64,000 nt of DNA from positions 515,855 through 579,854 of the forward strand of contig VZTI01000612.1 of assembly GCA_013397865.1 (NCBI GenBank). The letters are read 5' to 3'. The position numbers and the translations under genes are program-made. This document shows, piece by piece, positions 1 through 11,216 of the stretch (position 1 is its first letter; each line of letters begins with the position of its first letter). Source of the stretch: Struthidea cinerea. Taxonomy: Eukaryota > Chordata > Aves > Passeriformes > Corcoracidae. The notes beneath the pieces were generated by a model. That model worked only from the letters and a program-made list of their open reading frames with translations. It did not search any database and was not told the origin of the DNA.

Positions 1-3000
1 CAACGGGGTTGTCACCAATGCAAATAGCATTCTCTTTGTTAGCTTCTAAGCACTTCCAGTTGTGTCTCATCCTATTTTTCTAATCAGTTTTTTACAACCA
101 ACAGTAGCTCTGTTTCGAAAGAGGGTTTGAAAATATTCCTTCACAGATACATGGAACCAATTCCGCAAGTGTCTGTTCACGAATAGACCTGAACAATTAT
201 TACTTTTGCAGAGAGTAATACATACTCTGTAAATGTGGTTTTAGTCGTCCTGAAACTGTTCACACATTATTAGTACTGTGTTTCATGAATGATGCTAGCT
301 GGGAAGGAAAAGAGAAAAAAATGGAATTATTTCACAAATAGGAAAGAGGACGTAGTGCTCTTCAAACTGTGCCTCTGTGTCTAGTCTCAAGAGTGTAAAA
401 TAACAAATTAAACTCCCACACAGCAAGGGAAGATGCAACCCTGCCTCTCAGCTGCTTGGAGCGTAGCTGTGGGCAGCAGGACACAGAGTGTCCTGTCCAG
501 ACCCCCCTAGGATGTGACACTAGCTCTCAGCCTCCAGTCTCCTGTTGGCTTTTCCTGACATAAAGCTCATAGTCCCTCCCGAAAGGGCAGGAGTCTGTGC
601 ATGTCATCTCGTGGGACAGTACTCCAGACCAGCAGGATGAAGAGGGCTGTCTTCTGGCCCAATCAGTATTTAAACAAGAATGTCTTCAACAGAAAAGGTG
701 GAGAGGTAAAGATCAGCTGGCCCAGAATCCTTTAGAGACTGGGACTCTTAGGCAAGGAGGTGTCAGAGCCCCGTGCTCAGGGCAGCTGCTTTACTCCAGG
801 CAGGGACTTCAGCCTGAACTAGCCTTGCACCAGGCACCAGGGCCTTTGGAGACAGGGAATCTCTTATGGCCCCGTCCATAACAGATAAAAGGCTACAATG
901 GCAGTAACTACTCCTTCCTTAGGCAGTTGCATAGCCCACCCCCTATTTGCCTTTGTTCACATGTGTCCATAGCAAAGCATTTCATTTTGGATTACATGGA
1001 ACATTTTGTGTCAACTGAAAACAATAAGACTGATCCCCTTCCTCTGCCTGTGAGTTAAACCCCCAAAAATTTACATTTTTTTTTTCTCTGAATCTAAATT
1101 ATTTTCCAGTGAGGCTGCCAAGCTCAAAATCTCTTCGTCATGCAGCTCCAGAGATTAAATAAATGCATCCTCTCCCATACCTACCTGATTCCCAATGAGA
1201 AACAGGAAAAGAGACCCCAAAACAACATAGCCTGGCTTAGCAGGAAAAATTGTTGCTGGTGTCCACACAACAGGCATGAAAAAGAATTTCAGGTGTGTTG
1301 GAGAAAATAATGTGTGGCCTTTTGGAGCAAGATTTTGCTGCAGATCCGAGGACCCTGACTGAATTCGTAGTCAATACAGCTGGGAGGACGGAAATTATTT
1401 GGAACTCGATAGAAAAATGAGGATGTACACAAAGGGTAGCATCTCCTTCTCCTTGCTCCGCTCAGCTGCAATAGAAGATCCCAATGCCACCTCCACTTTC
1501 TTCCTCTGTCACAGCAAAAGAAGACCCCCAAAGAGCCACTGTTGAGCATAATTCCTCAAGCTCACTCCCCAGTTCTTTTGATCAGGCATGCAACAGAGGT
1601 TGCATCCCTTCACAAAGCTGCTGGACTGTGCTATCGTGAGGTTTTTATTGTACCTTTTGACAAGCAGATGCAATCTTTGCAGCCAAAAGCCATTTTTACT
1701 TTCTAGGGCAGAGCCATACTTTACAGAGGAGAAGGACTATGCAATCAACAGACTAAAGTGGATGAAGACATAAATAACACTCTAAACCAAAGGACAGATA
1801 CAGTTACTTTCTGTGTGCTAATCAACGCCCCCGACATAGGACATCAAAGCAGGGCAAAGCAAGCACAGAATTCAACACGTCCCTGGACTCAAGGCTGTGA
1901 CAGGGACAGCATAGAAATGTCCCGATTATGTTTCACAAGCTGGCAAATCTTAGACCCGCCCTCAGAGGAAGACTGGCCCTGAAGGCAGGAAGATGCAGAG
2001 GGACCTGCTGTTCTGTGTGACTCCAAAGAGAATCTGTGATATCCCTGCTTTCAATATGGCACACTCTCACGTGAAATCTCCAGTGAAGATGATAAAAACC
2101 TGTAGAGTGGGACACTCTCTTGTTTTGGTGGGCTTTCCATGGATGAGCCGAAAGCTGATGGCAGAAAGCACTGGAAAGTGAGGATGAGTGGGAATACTCT
2201 TCCTCAACCGTGTTGGTCGAGCTCTGACCCCACCACTGAATGGGAGAGCTTGGAAATAAGCCTGTTCCATTGACATGGCTCAGAGGGATTATCTCCTCCT
2301 TGACCTTACAACCCTATGGCTGATGAGCTTACCAGGTGCTTTTATCTAGCCCCAGCTGACACTGCCAAGGGGTTTTGTCAGATCTGCTGCTGTTGAGCAG
2401 AATACCGTCGGATGGATTCTCCATGCCCATTCTGTTTTATAAATGACTTGGATAATGAGGCTTTCACACCAAGCAATGGGGCTTTCAGGCTGAGAGTCGG
2501 GGCAGGAGGACTGAATGAACCCACACTCACGGTCCAATCTGGTGTCCAACAGGAGCATGGATCTCAGCAGCTGAAAGGAGAGCTGAACCTCTGAACAAAT
2601 GCCTTTCGAAGGCATTTGTGCCTACTACAACTCCATGTGAGGGGTTTAAACACAAGCAAATGAACCAGCCATTCAGGGTTAAATGCAGTCCTCACGAACA
2701 GAGATGTGGCTATAGTCAATCAACCTCTCACCTACCCATCACCAGTGCTTCCAAAGCGAAGGATGGACCGTCAGAGCTGCTGAAAAATGAGCACTGGCCT
2801 CTGAAGTTCCACAGTACACAGCACTGAAAGTGCATTTTCCTGCATCCATGTGGTCAGCAGAAGCTATATCTAGGCCAAGGAAAGGTTGATGTGAAGACAT
2901 GTTAGCTAGTTTCTTGGACTCCTGTGTAGTTCAGGCAAACCGTTGTCTTAACCTCACATACACATGAATAATAACAATAAATAAGTATGGTATAACCATC

Positions 3001-4320
3001 CTTGCCAAACCACAGGCAATCTGCTGCTTTATAATTCATCACAGCAGCAGGTCCATTCTCTTTCCTACGTAACACTCACAGTGGAGCAGAGAAACATATT
3101 CCCTGGCTGGAGTGGGTTTGGACCATAATTCAAGATACATGTAGAGCCTATCTGGGAGTGACACATGCCTGTATGTATTGCATATGCATTGCCAGTGTTT
3201 CCCTTTGAATGCCACGGGCACAATTTAATCCTAACGAGCTAATTCAGTCTTTTAAGGAACAATTCAGCCATAGAGACAACTCCTAAAATGAAGTCAATCC
3301 TGATGAAAGTGGATTTTTAACACAGACAGGGTTGCAATGATTACTGCTTTCATTACAGTAAGTTTAGTGCTGGCAGCCCCTTGTGCTGAACAGGCAGCCC
3401 TGGAGCCTTAAGTCCTCTTCATCTCCCAGAGTCCTACAACACGAGCATTTGCTTCCACTACAGCGACCTGTCAAGTCGCCTCAGCCTCGGCTCAGCAGGG
3501 TCACTTCCAGGAACAAGGAGATAATTCAGCCATTATGACCCTGTCCGGCTCTCCCGTTCTTTGATAAGCCTCCTAACAAAGGTACCAATTAGTGACAAGT
3601 GTGATGGGGAATTTTGCAAGGCAGGCACCTGGGAGCTGAGCTGAGACTGAGTGCTGGTGGCCATCAGCACTGCATTGGGAGATGCTTCCCCTTGGCTCTC
3701 ACAGGCACAGGATTTAGGGGTGTTTTCTGGGGAAAATCCCACTGTTTCAGGAGATGCAGGGTGTGCTCCAACTGTAGGCATTTTCACTCCAGGCTGGTAC
3801 TAAGCCCCTGCTCTCTTGCTGCGTCTGAGACAGTTTGTTTCAGATAAAAATCAGGCTCAGAGCACTTTTCTGTCACAAAGGGTCCCATAGAATATTTATG
3901 GCCTATTTCAAGAAAGAATAAGATGGTAGCTCTTACATCCTCACCACATGTCCCTCTCATCTTTCTAAATCTCCTCTGCACTGTTTTATTTGGGTAATGC
4001 AGCATTCACAACGTGCTCTCCATTATTATATGCTGCTGTCCAGCTGTTCAGTGTCAGGCTTTGCTTCAGGCTTCTTTTCTCTCCAGTCGTGTGTCTTTCT
4101 CTGCACGTTTGATTCACTGATGTGCAGCGTATGCTCCAGGGCAGTTCTCTTTCATGGGCAAGCACCGGACTAATAGATGATCTCAGGAATGATCAGATCA
4201 ATTCATTAACCTTCTGAATAAAGTTCTCTATTGATACAGCCCCTCTTATCAGGGAAGCCTTGGGTATTATTTATTCCACAAAATAGAAACGCTGCTCTCC
4301 CCCTCTCCCACCCTGCCAAG
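1..4320. other. Unique non-coding stretch, no supported gene
   Basis: Open frames here are all under 95 codons and lie on both strands without a shared reading pattern. I recognise no protein domain and no repeat family. The only discrete structure I can point to is the short perfect hairpin at 2595-2619. The stretch reads as intergenic or intronic DNA. Confidence 0.6.
2595..2619. repeat. Perfect 11-bp inverted repeat with 3-nt loop
   Basis: The arms are ACAAATGCCTT and AAGGCATTTGT, exact reverse complements separated by TCG. The hairpin stem is 11 bp with no mismatch. No T-tract or gene end adjoins it, so it is not a recognisable terminator. It could be a short cruciform or simply chance. 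Confidence 0.7.
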
Positions 4321-4491
4321 GTTACGGCCTTACGTCAGCCTGTGCTGCGGTGACCTTGAGGGTACTAACCCTTTGGAAGCGCTGGGCTTTTTCCCCGTCG
4401 GTGCGTGCATGGGCACGGCTCCCACACTGCGTGGTGATCTGCACGTCTCACTGCACTTTGCATACACAGGGCTCTTAGCATACATTTGCAT
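4321..4491. promoter_or_regulatory. CpG-rich patch with CRE-like, ERR/SF-1-like and octamer sites
   Basis: Three recognisable binding motifs fall within about 160 bp. TTACGTCA at 4330-4337 is a CRE-like site. TGACCTTGA at 4351-4359 is the reverse complement of TCAAGGTCA, the extended half-site bound by ERR/SF-1-type orphan receptors. ATTTGCAT at 4484-4491 is a perfect POU octamer. About ten CpG dinucleotides fall between 4321 and 4450, while the flanks are CpG-poor. CRE plus SF-1 sites are a known pairing in cAMP-responsive steroidogenic promoters, but no gene is visible here, so the role as enhancer or minor promoter is inference. Confidence 0.4.
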
Positions 4492-4632
4492 GAGGGTTAT
4501 TGGCCTTCTCCTGCCGTAGCACCAGCAAGACGTTTGGCATGGGAGCAGCCTTGTTGCAGTGATTATCAGTACATGGCTTGTAAGCTAGGGGCTGAAAAGG
4601 CTTGGATTTGTCAGTAAGGGAGAGCTGGAAAT

Positions 4633-4818
4633 AGGTTGACCAAAGAGGTTATGGAGTTTCCATTCATCATGGTAGCTGTTTAAGAAACAACTGGGCATGG
4701 CCCTGACCAACTTGCTCTAGCTGACCCTGCTGTCAGCAGGTGGGTTGGACTAGGTATCTCCAGAGGTGCCTGCCCAAGTCAACCACACTGTAGATGTGTG
4801 ATTTGTGTGATTCAGTGA
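4633..4818 (+). mobile_element. CR1 non-LTR retrotransposon, truncated 3' end
   Basis: This is the 3' tail of a CR1 LINE, the dominant retrotransposon of birds. The order of landmarks matches avian CR1: a segment resembling 'gaggttgtggagtctcc' near 4647, 'caacttgctctagctgaccc' at 4709-4728, then 'ggttggactag' followed by 'atctccagaggt' near 4743-4766. It ends in a degenerate array of the CR1 terminal octamer around 4789-4818 (tgtgatt-type units). The element is heavily 5'-truncated, as most CR1 copies are, with no reverse transcriptase coding left. The many mismatches indicate an old insertion. Confidence 0.85.
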
Positions 4819-7800
4819 CCTTGCTGAGTTTGTTTTCAGGTGAGGAGAATTAGAGGCAGCAGGGCTAAGGGGATTTAGGGGGTTAGAAAGGGCAAAGCAG
4901 CCTCAGTCCAGAAGTGAATCCACACTATTTCCTCCTGAAAACACATCCCTGGGAGAGAGGAGACTGCAACATGAAGCCAAAGAGCTCAGGGCAACGTTCT
5001 TGTGAGGCCTGGAGACACGTACATTTGCAAGCCAGCCCTGACTACCTCTCCTCTTAAATCCATCCGTTTAATAGCTCACAAGAGGCTACAGACTTCTTGT
5101 TGCTCTTATTCTAATTACTTGGATTAGCACTGAATCATCTTTTTCAGCTGTAATATGTGAGAGACACATTAGGTTTTGTTCTGTGCCTATTTGTTCCTCT
5201 ATTTGTTCAATACCTGCAGCCCATTAGCTAGATCATTATTCACTGTGATCTTTCTTCTTACCCCAACTCTAAAAATCCCCAAACGTAATTTTGAACATTT
5301 TGGTTACAGTTACCAGTTGTCAGGCTCCTGGAAAGTTCTTGGCACTTCTCAACTAGCAAAAGTAAGCACGTCCTAGCTTCCCCTGTATCCTTTTGAATAA
5401 ATGAAATAGTTTGTATCACAACAACACAACAGTCTCCTCCTGGCAAGTTTGCCTCCCCAGTCTGCGTGGTTGTTGGGGGAAGGGGGAAGGAAGCCTGTTC
5501 TCATTGCTGCCCTTCTGGGGTATGAATGAGGAGTTTTTTTCCTTTGCCATAATTTTAGCATGAAAGAGAAAGGCATTTTTATTGGTGCGAAAGGCAACAT
5601 TTCTGGTAACATTAGCCAGCTTTTACCTGCTACATTTTCATGGAAATTTCCTCAGGAAATTGAATTTCTCGTTTGCTTTGCTATGGAAAGCTACTGGTAG
5701 CAGTTGTCAAAGAAAATTGCAAGCACCCACAAATATTGTCAGTTTCAAAGGCAAATATTTGCAGAGCATGAAGTCAAGTCATGGAGTTAAGCCATCCCTG
5801 TGGAAGGGTTCCTGTTGGCTAAGGCACTTCTGCTAGTGCCACTACTCACACCTTTTCTCTCTATGGCATACCTATTTTTCCCTCCTTCACGTTATGGTTA
5901 CTGTAGTCACTGCAGTCCCAAAACAAGTGCAGGGCCCTACCTGTCTGTTGTACAAGTATGGATAAACTCACGTTTTTTCAACTATTATTCTTCTATTCAC
6001 TCCCCTTTGAATTTTCACCTGGAGTATGTTTGGGGACATGTTTTATTTCCTCTTTGAGTGTTTTTTTTTCTTTGAAATAACAAATTATAACCCACTCACC
6101 CTCAAACCAGAAGTGGTGTTTGCCTTCAGCTTTCAGCATTCAGCAGTTGCAATTTGAGCTAGAGCAGCCTTCTCTGCTGCACACACCCCCACCCCCACAC
6201 ACCTTTAAATAAAACAAGGCATCCTTAAGCAAGCACCTGATTTCAGCACCTACAGAAGGGAAATACTGTGGAATGTTGACAGTATGCCTTTGCAAGCCGA
6301 TGACCCAAACACCAGGTGTAGGGCTTGCCAGTGTACTTCAGGTCAGCACACTGACGTACCAGAACTCATCTGAATCCCTGGTACCTCAGCCCCCCATCCC
6401 ACATGAACACATCTCAGTAGTCCCATGTGAACACAGTCGCCAAGGCAAATCAGCAAAATTAGCAGGAATTTTCTGAGTTGCTTTAAGAGCTCTACAGTCT
6501 ATGCAGTGATGGATTCCAGCAGCTGATGGATATAGGCTCACCAAAGGTCCACCATAAGTCCCTCACAAGCGTCCCTAACTTGAAATTTATGCTCATGGTG
6601 TGAGAAAACAAAGATCCATCATGTATTGAGGCTTGTGTGAATGCTGGAGAGAGAGGGATTTGCAAAGGTGGGAGGAGAGAGCTTCCTGTGTCAGAGCCCT
6701 ATAGGACAGCTGCATAATGTCCCCTCTGAGAAGCTGCAAAAGTCCTTAAGGAGCTTCTCTGCTTTCTCCTGGGCAGCCATCAGGTCCCTGCCAAGACAGC
6801 AAAACACAGGCTGTGTGCCTTGGGTCTGAGGGGTGGTTTTTTTTAAATCCAGCCACTCTAGTTGCACGTTTTTACTGTGGTACAATGTAAGTATGCAGTC
6901 TCTGGGCAGGAATGTGTCCAGGAACAAACAGGTGGAAAACTTCAGTGTTTCTAAGAAGATAGGGATTATCATTTTATGAGAGACACTCCCTTCGATGTTG
7001 TCATGGTAAGGATAACATGTGACTGTAAACACCATAGGCTAAACATGTCTGCATGAAATCAAAGGGCTGTGCATTATCTGGTGAAGAACAGCTGAGAAAT
7101 TCAGCTGGGTTGGCAAAGAATGGCATTCAAATTATGAGCTCCAGCCTTAATCCTCCCTTTTGGATGGGCAGCTGAAGTCTTTCAGGATGGTACTGGAATC
7201 CAAAACCATAAGAAAGATAAAACTGTGCCTGAGGAGAGAGCAATTTCTGGCTGCTGCAGTGCTTGTGAGCGCCCATCCACAACACAGGTGGGGAGCACAG
7301 AACTGATGGAGCACCTGGAGGCGATGGAGTCGGTGGCTTCAAGGATACCATTACCATACACAGATGAAGATGCTTTTTGTAGGGGAGAGGTTGCCAGAAG
7401 TGGGGTTGGAGAAAGGTAGACTCCTTACAGCCTGAAGTGTATTTGAAATACAGTGTCACCAGCTGGCCTGAAATAACTACATCCCATGGCAGTCTCCATG
7501 GGGGGAGCATCAAGGGGCTACAAGGGAGACTTGGGGTGCGGATGGTCTCTGTTTATTACATAGACCAGATGGAAGGCCACACCATTGGGACAGTCCTGCT
7601 GAGGTCTGAGCTGAAGCTGGGACCCATGGTGACTGCTAAACATTCCAGCTTACTACCCATACAGACACCAAAGGAGATGTCACCACCTTTATCCCTTTCA
7701 CCAGCATCATGAGAAGCAATCTTGTCTTTGCAGAGCAGGAATGCTGGCAACTCTGGGAAAAACTGTTCAACTTCTCCTTTAGAAATACATTTACCTTTCC

Positions 7801-9016
7801 TCCTGCTACTGTGGCAAAGGGAAACTTTTGTTGTAGGACTTACGGGTAAAACCTAGTAAACAACAACATTTTAATAAGAGTAAGCGAAAACACTTTTGGC
7901 AGTCCTGCGGCATTTGCTATAGCAGGATTTACTATTAGCTTAGTAAGATTAAAAGGGATCAGACGTTACATGAGAAAAAAAACAATATAAACTTTAAAGT
8001 TCTTTAATGCTTTAGCCCTCCTGCCTCAGCTATAAGCCTGCTGGAGTCTTCAAAGATGCCTTTCCATTACTCCTGTCTCTCATCCTACAAATTGCAGTGG
8101 CATCCCAGTGTGGGCAGGGAGGAACAGCACTAGCGATGCATCTGGACTGACAGCTGCCAGGCACACAGATGCCAGCCAGCAGCTGTGTAGACTATGGGCT
8201 CCCTCCCAGCTAGTTACTCCTGTGATTACCAAGAGGACCAGAGTTTCAGAGGATCCCAAGTGAGCCCATGCAGGGAGACATCCTTCCTCCTCCCCTCCGC
8301 AAGCTGGCTGCAGGCACGTCCGCCCTGCTGCGATATGCACATTTCAGATTATCTGACCTTCTGCAGTCCGGTTGTTTTGTCTGTGCAGCCTTGGTTTATA
8401 TTTGGTCTGGGCTGGCTTTTGCTTTGCAGATCAGGTGGGAGGGTTTAACATTGTGTTTCTGGGGATTTGGGGATTTCTTCTTGCTCCCTCTCCCTCTCTC
8501 TTATTTCTCAATGATTTCTCCGGCTGGGTCAGGTTGATCTGTGTGGGATCCTGGCAGAGCACCAGAGTGTAGCGTAAGCAGTGCTTGTAACGTTGATTGC
8601 ATTGTATAACTCAGTCACTGGGCTGCTTGGGAGCCGGAAAACCTTTTACAAAACAGCAGATTTGTCCCCATTGAGCACACTTACAGCAAGTGAAATGAAT
8701 AAAAAGCCAACCGCATGCAAACCTCCAGGTATCTCTTGGGCAGAAAATGTACCAGGATATGTTCTGTCACACTGCAGCCTTCTCACACTCATGGGAGATC
8801 AATGCCAATTGTATTAGGCAGTACTGCTTCTTTCTACAGGTTATTTTGCTTTAGCTGAATTTTGTAGACATGAATTCATCCTGTCATACCCAGAGGTCAA
8901 AGAGATCTTTTCAAAGTCTGCTCAGTCCTGATTTCCCCTCCACTTTCTAACAACTCTGTTTTGCTACATCATGGCCTCTTCTAGACCTCCAGTCCACTGC
9001 TCTTACCAGCAGTGCC

Positions 9017-9106
9017 GGATGATCCAGCAGAGCAGTGGTGGCAACCAGGCAATCCCACCAAGGATGATCCAGCAGAGCAGTGGGGGCTGGGAAATCCCAT
9101 GATGAC
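9017..9106. repeat. 45-bp tandem duplication, two imperfect copies
   Basis: The block GGATGATCCAGCAGAGCAGT begins at 9017 and again at 9062, giving a period of 45 bp. The remainder of each unit also aligns (caatccca-type then aaatccca-type), so this is a true two-copy tandem duplication rather than a shared short word. No coding role is evident. Confidence 0.75.
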
Positions 9107-11160
9107 TGCTTGTTCCTCATGAACACATCCGAGGGTTGTCCCCAGGAGCAGGCTTCGTGGGGAAGCCTTTGAGCTGAGAAATTCTTTTCCTTGTGATGCT
9201 TCTGTGAATTGCTGTGCGCCATTTCCTGTTCCCTTCCTCACTGGGAAGGCCAGTGTGAGCACTCTGCACTTGCAGGTCCTCTGGGAGCTTCTCCAAAGCA
9301 TTCATGAGGTATCCAAGGCAGCAATAGAATATCTGTGGAGAGGTGGAGGCCAAGGTCAGAGGAAAAGTGGGTCTGTGCCTAGCAGAAAAAAGTTACCCAG
9401 GTTAGCCTGGTGCTGGTGCCCAAGGAGAGACAGAGAGTGATGGGGGGGGCAGCATGCCGAGGCTGCCTTTCCCAAAGGTTAGACAGATGCAGGAAAGAGC
9501 TTGCCAGGCACTGCACACACCCGAAAGTCAGTTTCTAATTTGAGACATTTTCCAATGCCCACTGTACTCTGGGGAACGCAGCCTGGCAGAAGGCATGAGC
9601 TGAATGTGGAGTCCTCCTGCCACGCAGCTCCATACCTCTGTCCCCCGCAGAGAAAAGGGACATTGTGATGGAAGGGAGCACCATGCCAGGGAGGAAGCAG
9701 CCTGGCCAGTGCACAGCAGGCAGCCTGCGGCTAATGCCATGAACCCGCTGGGACACCTATGGATGTGGTCAGAAGGGAATAGCACAGTGGGGAGCTCCTC
9801 ACACACCTCTGTGACAGCTTCCATGTTGCATCTCGGCCTTTCTCCCTACCTCCTGAAAGTGACGGAAGATGGTGTGCAGGGAATGGGGTCCCAGCAGCCC
9901 CTGGGGGCAGGTGATGTGACATCAGGCTGGATGCAGCTTCGCTGTTGGACAGGCAGCAGCCTCATGAGGATTTTGCGGTCCCGTGGGCTTAGAGCTCTTC
10001 CGGTTTTGAAGCAAATGCTCTAAGCTGGGCTACACTTCCCTGCTGCTCTGACACCCGAAACCCAGCACTAGATTTACGAAGCTCGCAAGGCAGCCTCGTG
10101 AGATGTTTGCCAGGACATGAGGCTAATAATTTAATCAGGTGAATTCAAACGGGGTCCTGCGGCGGCTCAGGTTGCATTATATAACAGCATCCATAGGAGA
10201 CTTTGCTGGGTGATAGGCTGGATGCTGCACAGCCTGCTCCAGGATGGCCATTAAAGAGAAAGTCTGCCTCCGTTTTGTACCCTGTCCAATGACATGAAGT
10301 TTCACGAGGAGAGAAATGCATCTTCCTTTCCATAAAACTGCGACAGGGCTTTGAAAATTAAAATGGTTTGGTTTTATAACAGAAAATATTGTGTTGTGGC
10401 TGCCCACTTCCAAAGCAAGAGCCAGAAATGGTGCAATTCAGTCTAAGAGACTGCACACGGGTTTCCATCCGCCTTTTGAGCGGGTTTAGCAACCCTGCCA
10501 GCTGGCCCTACTGAGGCGCTTCACCCCACAGACCTGCAAAATCTATCAGCACATGCTATCAGGGGCCTGGGGCAGGTGGCTGGGTGAGAACTGCTGCTCT
10601 CACAGGTATGCGAGGTCTCCTGAGCCTGTGTCACATGCTCTTTGTCCTGTCCTTCCTTGGTGGGTTTGATCAGTATCTGCCCAACACTCAGCGTGCTCCC
10701 ACCCTGCCACTGCATGGCACGGACCGTGTGACTGAGGGCACTGCTGCTGTGTGTGACAACACACAGGACAGGAGAGCAGGAAAGATTTAAAAACCACAGG
10801 GGAGATTGTGCCTGCAGAGGCAACACAGAGATTTGCTTTGCAACAGACGGAGCATCAGGTGGGGAGAGACCAGCACATGGGAATCTCAGCTTTTTGGACC
10901 ATTTGGACCCCACCCATCCTTCTGTTCCTTCCAGGTGCCCCACTAATTCCCCACTGGTCATATTGAATTGCAGACCCAGCAGCCCTCGGAGATGAGTCAA
11001 TCTCTAGGTGTGAATCCAGGGCTCACACTTAGGTTCATGCTGTTATTTTAGTTTGTGGTGTTTGCTTCTCATTACGGTAAGCTCCTAGGAATGTCAGCAC
11101 CAAAATAGCACAGAATCACAAGGTTACCTGAAGAAGAATGAAGTAAACAAGAGGGAGATT

Positions 11161-11216
11161 CTTTCTCTCTGCTTCTCTTTTATTATTTTTCATTTTCTTT
11201 TTTTTTTCTTCTTTCC
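11161..11216. repeat. Pyrimidine-rich tract
   Basis: The plus strand is almost entirely C and T over about 56 bases, with a core run of ten or so T, giving a purine-rich minus strand. It is low-complexity sequence. No AG acceptor with a credible exon follows, so I do not read it as a splice site. Confidence 0.6.

Noticed and set aside
6400..6440. Similarity to 33601-33620 (catgtgaacacagtc)
   Set aside because: The match ends after about 16-18 bp with no extended alignment, consistent with chance in a 64-kb window.
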